Below the pieces are notes generated by a model, which made no database searches, had not been told where the DNA came from, and saw only the letters and a list, made by a program, of their open reading frames with translations. From assembly GCA_035283845.1 (NCBI GenBank), contig DATESZ010000050.1:1-6851 (forward strand): 6,851 nucleotides of DNA, given 5' to 3'. Source of the stretch: DATESZ01 sp035283845. GTDB taxonomy: Bacteria; Desulfobacterota; Syntrophia; Syntrophales; JACQWR01. Positions 5,158 through 6,851 of this stretch are shown here, piece by piece. The number at the start of each line of letters is the position of its first letter. Position 1 is the first letter of the stretch. The position numbers were made by a program, and so were the translations under genes.

Positions 5158-6851
5158 ATGGAACCTTGGTATAAGATAGCCACACCACGTAAGGAGGTCC
5201 GGGAAGGCCGTTCGTTTAATCCTGATGAGTTCGCTATCCACCTGGAGCAAGTCATTGCCGGCATTGCACCGGAGGATTATCGGGAGCCAAGGCAATTCTT
5301 TGCACGCACCTGTTTTACACGGGCGCTGCGCGAGCACGCAGGGATGGTGCTCCGCAGGCTTTCCGGTGAGACGGCAAACACGGCACCGGTGATGACCCTC
5401 ATTACCCAGTTCGGTGGTGGGAAAACCCATACGCTGACAGCCCTTTATCATCTGGTTACGAACGGCGCCAAGGCCAATGATTATCCTGGCGTTGATGCGT
5501 TAATCCGGGAGGCGAGTATAAAAACCGTTCCCGAGGCCAGGGTGGCCGCTTTTGTGGGCAACGCCTGGGACCCGCAAGAAGGACGGGAGACGCCGTGGAT
5601 TGATGTGGCTTGGCAGCTTGCCGGAGAAAAGGGCGTTAAGGAGCTTGGCGCAGCCGCAAAGACAACGCCGCCGGGGACGGAGGCACTTGGCCGCGTATTC
5701 CAGGCGGCAGACGGCCCGGTACTCCTGCTTTTCGATGAAGTGCTCAACTACCTGAACCGGCATCGCGGCATGGCAGATCAGTTCCATGCCTTCATTCAGA
5801 ACCTGACGGTAGCTATCACCGGCACGATGCAGGGGGCGGCAATCATAAGCTTGCCCCGCAGCCAGGTTGAAATGGCCGACTGGGACATGCAGTGGCAGGA
5901 AAAGATCACGAAGGTCGTCCGCCGTGTGGCCAAGGACCTCATCGCCAATGATGAAACTGAGATCAGTGAAGTGGTTCGTCGTCGTCTTTTCCAAGACATC
6001 GGCAGCGACCGTGTGCGCCGGAACATTTGCAAGGAATATGCAGACTGGTGCTTCGAACGTCGCGCGCAACTTCCACCGGAATGGACCGCTGTGGATAGCG
6101 CCGCCACGGAGAGTAAGGCCAGGGAATACCTGCGTGAGCGTTTCAAAGTATGCTACCCTTTCCATCCGGCTACCCTTTCCGTGTTCCAGCGGAAATGGCA
6201 GGCCCTTTCACAATACCAACAGACACGCGGCACACTCGCCATGCTTGCCCAGTGGATTTCCTGGGCGTACCGCACCGGCTTTACCGAGGCTCGCCGTGAG
6301 CCGTTGATCACACTTGGATCGGCGCCGCTGGAGGCGCCGGAATTCCGGAGTATGGTGCTTGGGCAACTCGGGGAATCGCGCCTTGTAGCGGCTATTGATT
6401 CAGATATCTCCGGTGCGCAGTCGCACTCGCGGGCGCTTGATGCAGACACGAAGGGCGCCTTGCGGAACATCCACCGTCGCGTGGGGACAGCAATCCTATT
6501 CGAATCTTCAGGCGGGCAGGTGGACAAGATGGCTCATTTGCCGGAGCTTCGTTTCGCTCTTGGCGAGCCTGACCTGCCTACCGCCCCGGCGGGGCAGGCA
6601 GGTGTGGACACGACTTCGGTGGATACCGCTGCCTTTACGCTCGAAGACAAATCGTATTTCATCCGGCGTGTCGGCTCCGATGGTTTCAAGATCAGTCATC
6701 AGCCAACGATGAAAAAGGTGGTGAGTGATCGGCGGGCGTCTCTCGATGAAGATACAGAGGTCAAACCGGCCATGCAGGCGCTTATCCGGAAAGAATTTGA
6801 CCGGGGGGCAAGTATCCCGGTTTTGCCTTTTCCCGTGGATGGCGCTGCCGT
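5158..6851 (+). CDS. DUF499 (anti-phage-associated) ATPase, N-terminal part
   Basis: An open frame of more than 560 codons runs off the window end. It begins MEPWYKIATPRKEVREGRSF, the usual DUF499 start. The P-loop is TQFGGGKTH (G86 to H91, K89-T90) and Walker B is LLLFDE (D193, E194). Further family blocks include SEVVRRRLF, CYPFHPATLSVFQRKWQAL, QTRGTLAMLAQW and GEPDL. Relatives are about 1000 residues, so about half is present. ATG 5158 is preferred to ATG 5152 because GGAG at 5147-5150 sits 7 nt before 5158 but only 1 nt before 5152; the latter would overlap the HEPN stop as ATGA. The protein is thought to be the ATPase of methylase/helicase defence loci. A proline/glycine-rich insert after GEPDL is encoded by a palindrome. 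Confidence 0.9.
   Translation, partial: MEPWYKIATPRKEVREGRSFNPDEFAIHLEQVIAGIAPEDYREPRQFFARTCFTRALREHAGMVLRRLSGETANTAPVMTLITQFGGGKTHTLTALYHLVTNGAKANDYPGVDALIREASIKTVPEARVAAFVGNAWDPQEGRETPWIDVAWQLAGEKGVKELGAAAKTTPPGTEALGRVFQAADGPVLLLFDEVLNYLNRHRGMADQFHAFIQNLTVAITGTMQGAAIISLPRSQVEMADWDMQWQEKITKVVRRVAKDLIANDETEISEVVRRRLFQDIGSDRVRRNICKEYADWCFERRAQLPPEWTAVDSAATESKAREYLRERFKVCYPFHPATLSVFQRKWQALSQYQQTRGTLAMLAQWISWAYRTGFTEARREPLITLGSAPLEAPEFRSMVLGQLGESRLVAAIDSDISGAQSHSRALDADTKGALRNIHRRVGTAILFESSGGQVDKMAHLPELRFALGEPDLPTAPAGQAGVDTTSVDTAAFTLEDKSYFIRRVGSDGFKISHQPTMKKVVSDRRASLDEDTEVKPAMQALIRKEFDRGASIPVLPFPVDGAA
6572..6603. repeat. Palindromic insertion within the DUF499 gene
   Basis: ACCTGCCT (6572-6579) pairs perfectly with AGGCAGGT (6596-6603), and inside it GCCCC (6583-6587) pairs with GGGGC (6591-6595) across a GGC loop. 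A 3-nt bulge (6580-6582) separates the two stems on the 5' side. The unit encodes LPTAPAGQAG in frame, right after the conserved GEPDL, where relatives usually continue without such a stretch. It looks like a GC-rich dispersed palindrome that inserted without breaking the frame. Confidence 0.65.

Noticed and set aside
5500..6165. Reverse-strand ORF of 221 codons opposite DUF499
   Set aside because: It is fully antisense to a well-conserved ATPase gene and has no recognisable motif, so it is a shadow.
6323..6342. GGCGCC...GGCGCC inverted repeat in DUF499
   Set aside because: It is a short GC-rich match within a conserved part of the coding sequence and is probably a codon coincidence.

Overview
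The window looks like accessory, defence-island DNA from an environmental bacterium. The mix of genes (Phd/ParE toxin-antitoxin, YhcG-type nuclease, UvrD helicase fragment, DUF1156-type methylase fragment, DUF3800, MNT/HEPN, DUF499 ATPase) is typical of mobile defence islands in Desulfobacterota, Nitrospirota and similar anaerobic lineages. The dispersed repeat at the left edge, with 'GTCATTTCGA' and 'GGAATGACA' ends, is common in the same kinds of genomes. This taxonomic guess is weak: there is no rRNA or housekeeping gene. All supported genes lie on the + strand.

Layout. 1-222: intergenic DNA with a short inverted-repeat element and a probable promoter. 223-799: a Phd/YefM antitoxin and a ParE/RelE toxin, overlapping by 20 bp. 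800-911: about 110 bp without a convincing gene. 912-2227: a 38-residue ORF coupled by an ATGA overlap to a 400-residue PD-(D/E)XK nuclease of the YhcG/DUF1016 family. 2278-3656: a chimeric locus, in which the first ~149 codons of a UvrD/Rep-type helicase run, out of frame, into the last ~310 codons of a large DUF1156-type DNA methylase. 3674-4327: a DUF3800 protein. 4328-4483: a gap holding a predicted three-way-junction element and an AT-rich tract. 4484-5155: an apparently intact minimal nucleotidyltransferase (MntA-like) and a HEPN/HepT-like gene broken by a nonsense codon and a one-base insertion. 5158-6851: the N-terminal part of a DUF499 ATPase, running off the window.

How they fit together. 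DUF1156 methylase, DUF499 ATPase and a helicase are, from family knowledge, the core of a multigene anti-phage system (I recall it as the helicase-methylase-ATPase, 'Hma'-like, group). Here the helicase and methylase have been fused by an internal deletion that removed the helicase motor core and the methylase catalytic half, while the ATPase, DUF3800 and MNT frames stay open. A toxin-antitoxin pair and a YhcG nuclease flank it on the left. The best reading is a decaying or rearranging defence island with some intact modules, not one complete new system.

The most unusual sequence-level signals are the helicase/methylase junction, the selective loss of the HEPN partner, palindromic insertions inside two open reading frames (YhcG and DUF499), and the three-way-junction hairpin element before the MNT gene.
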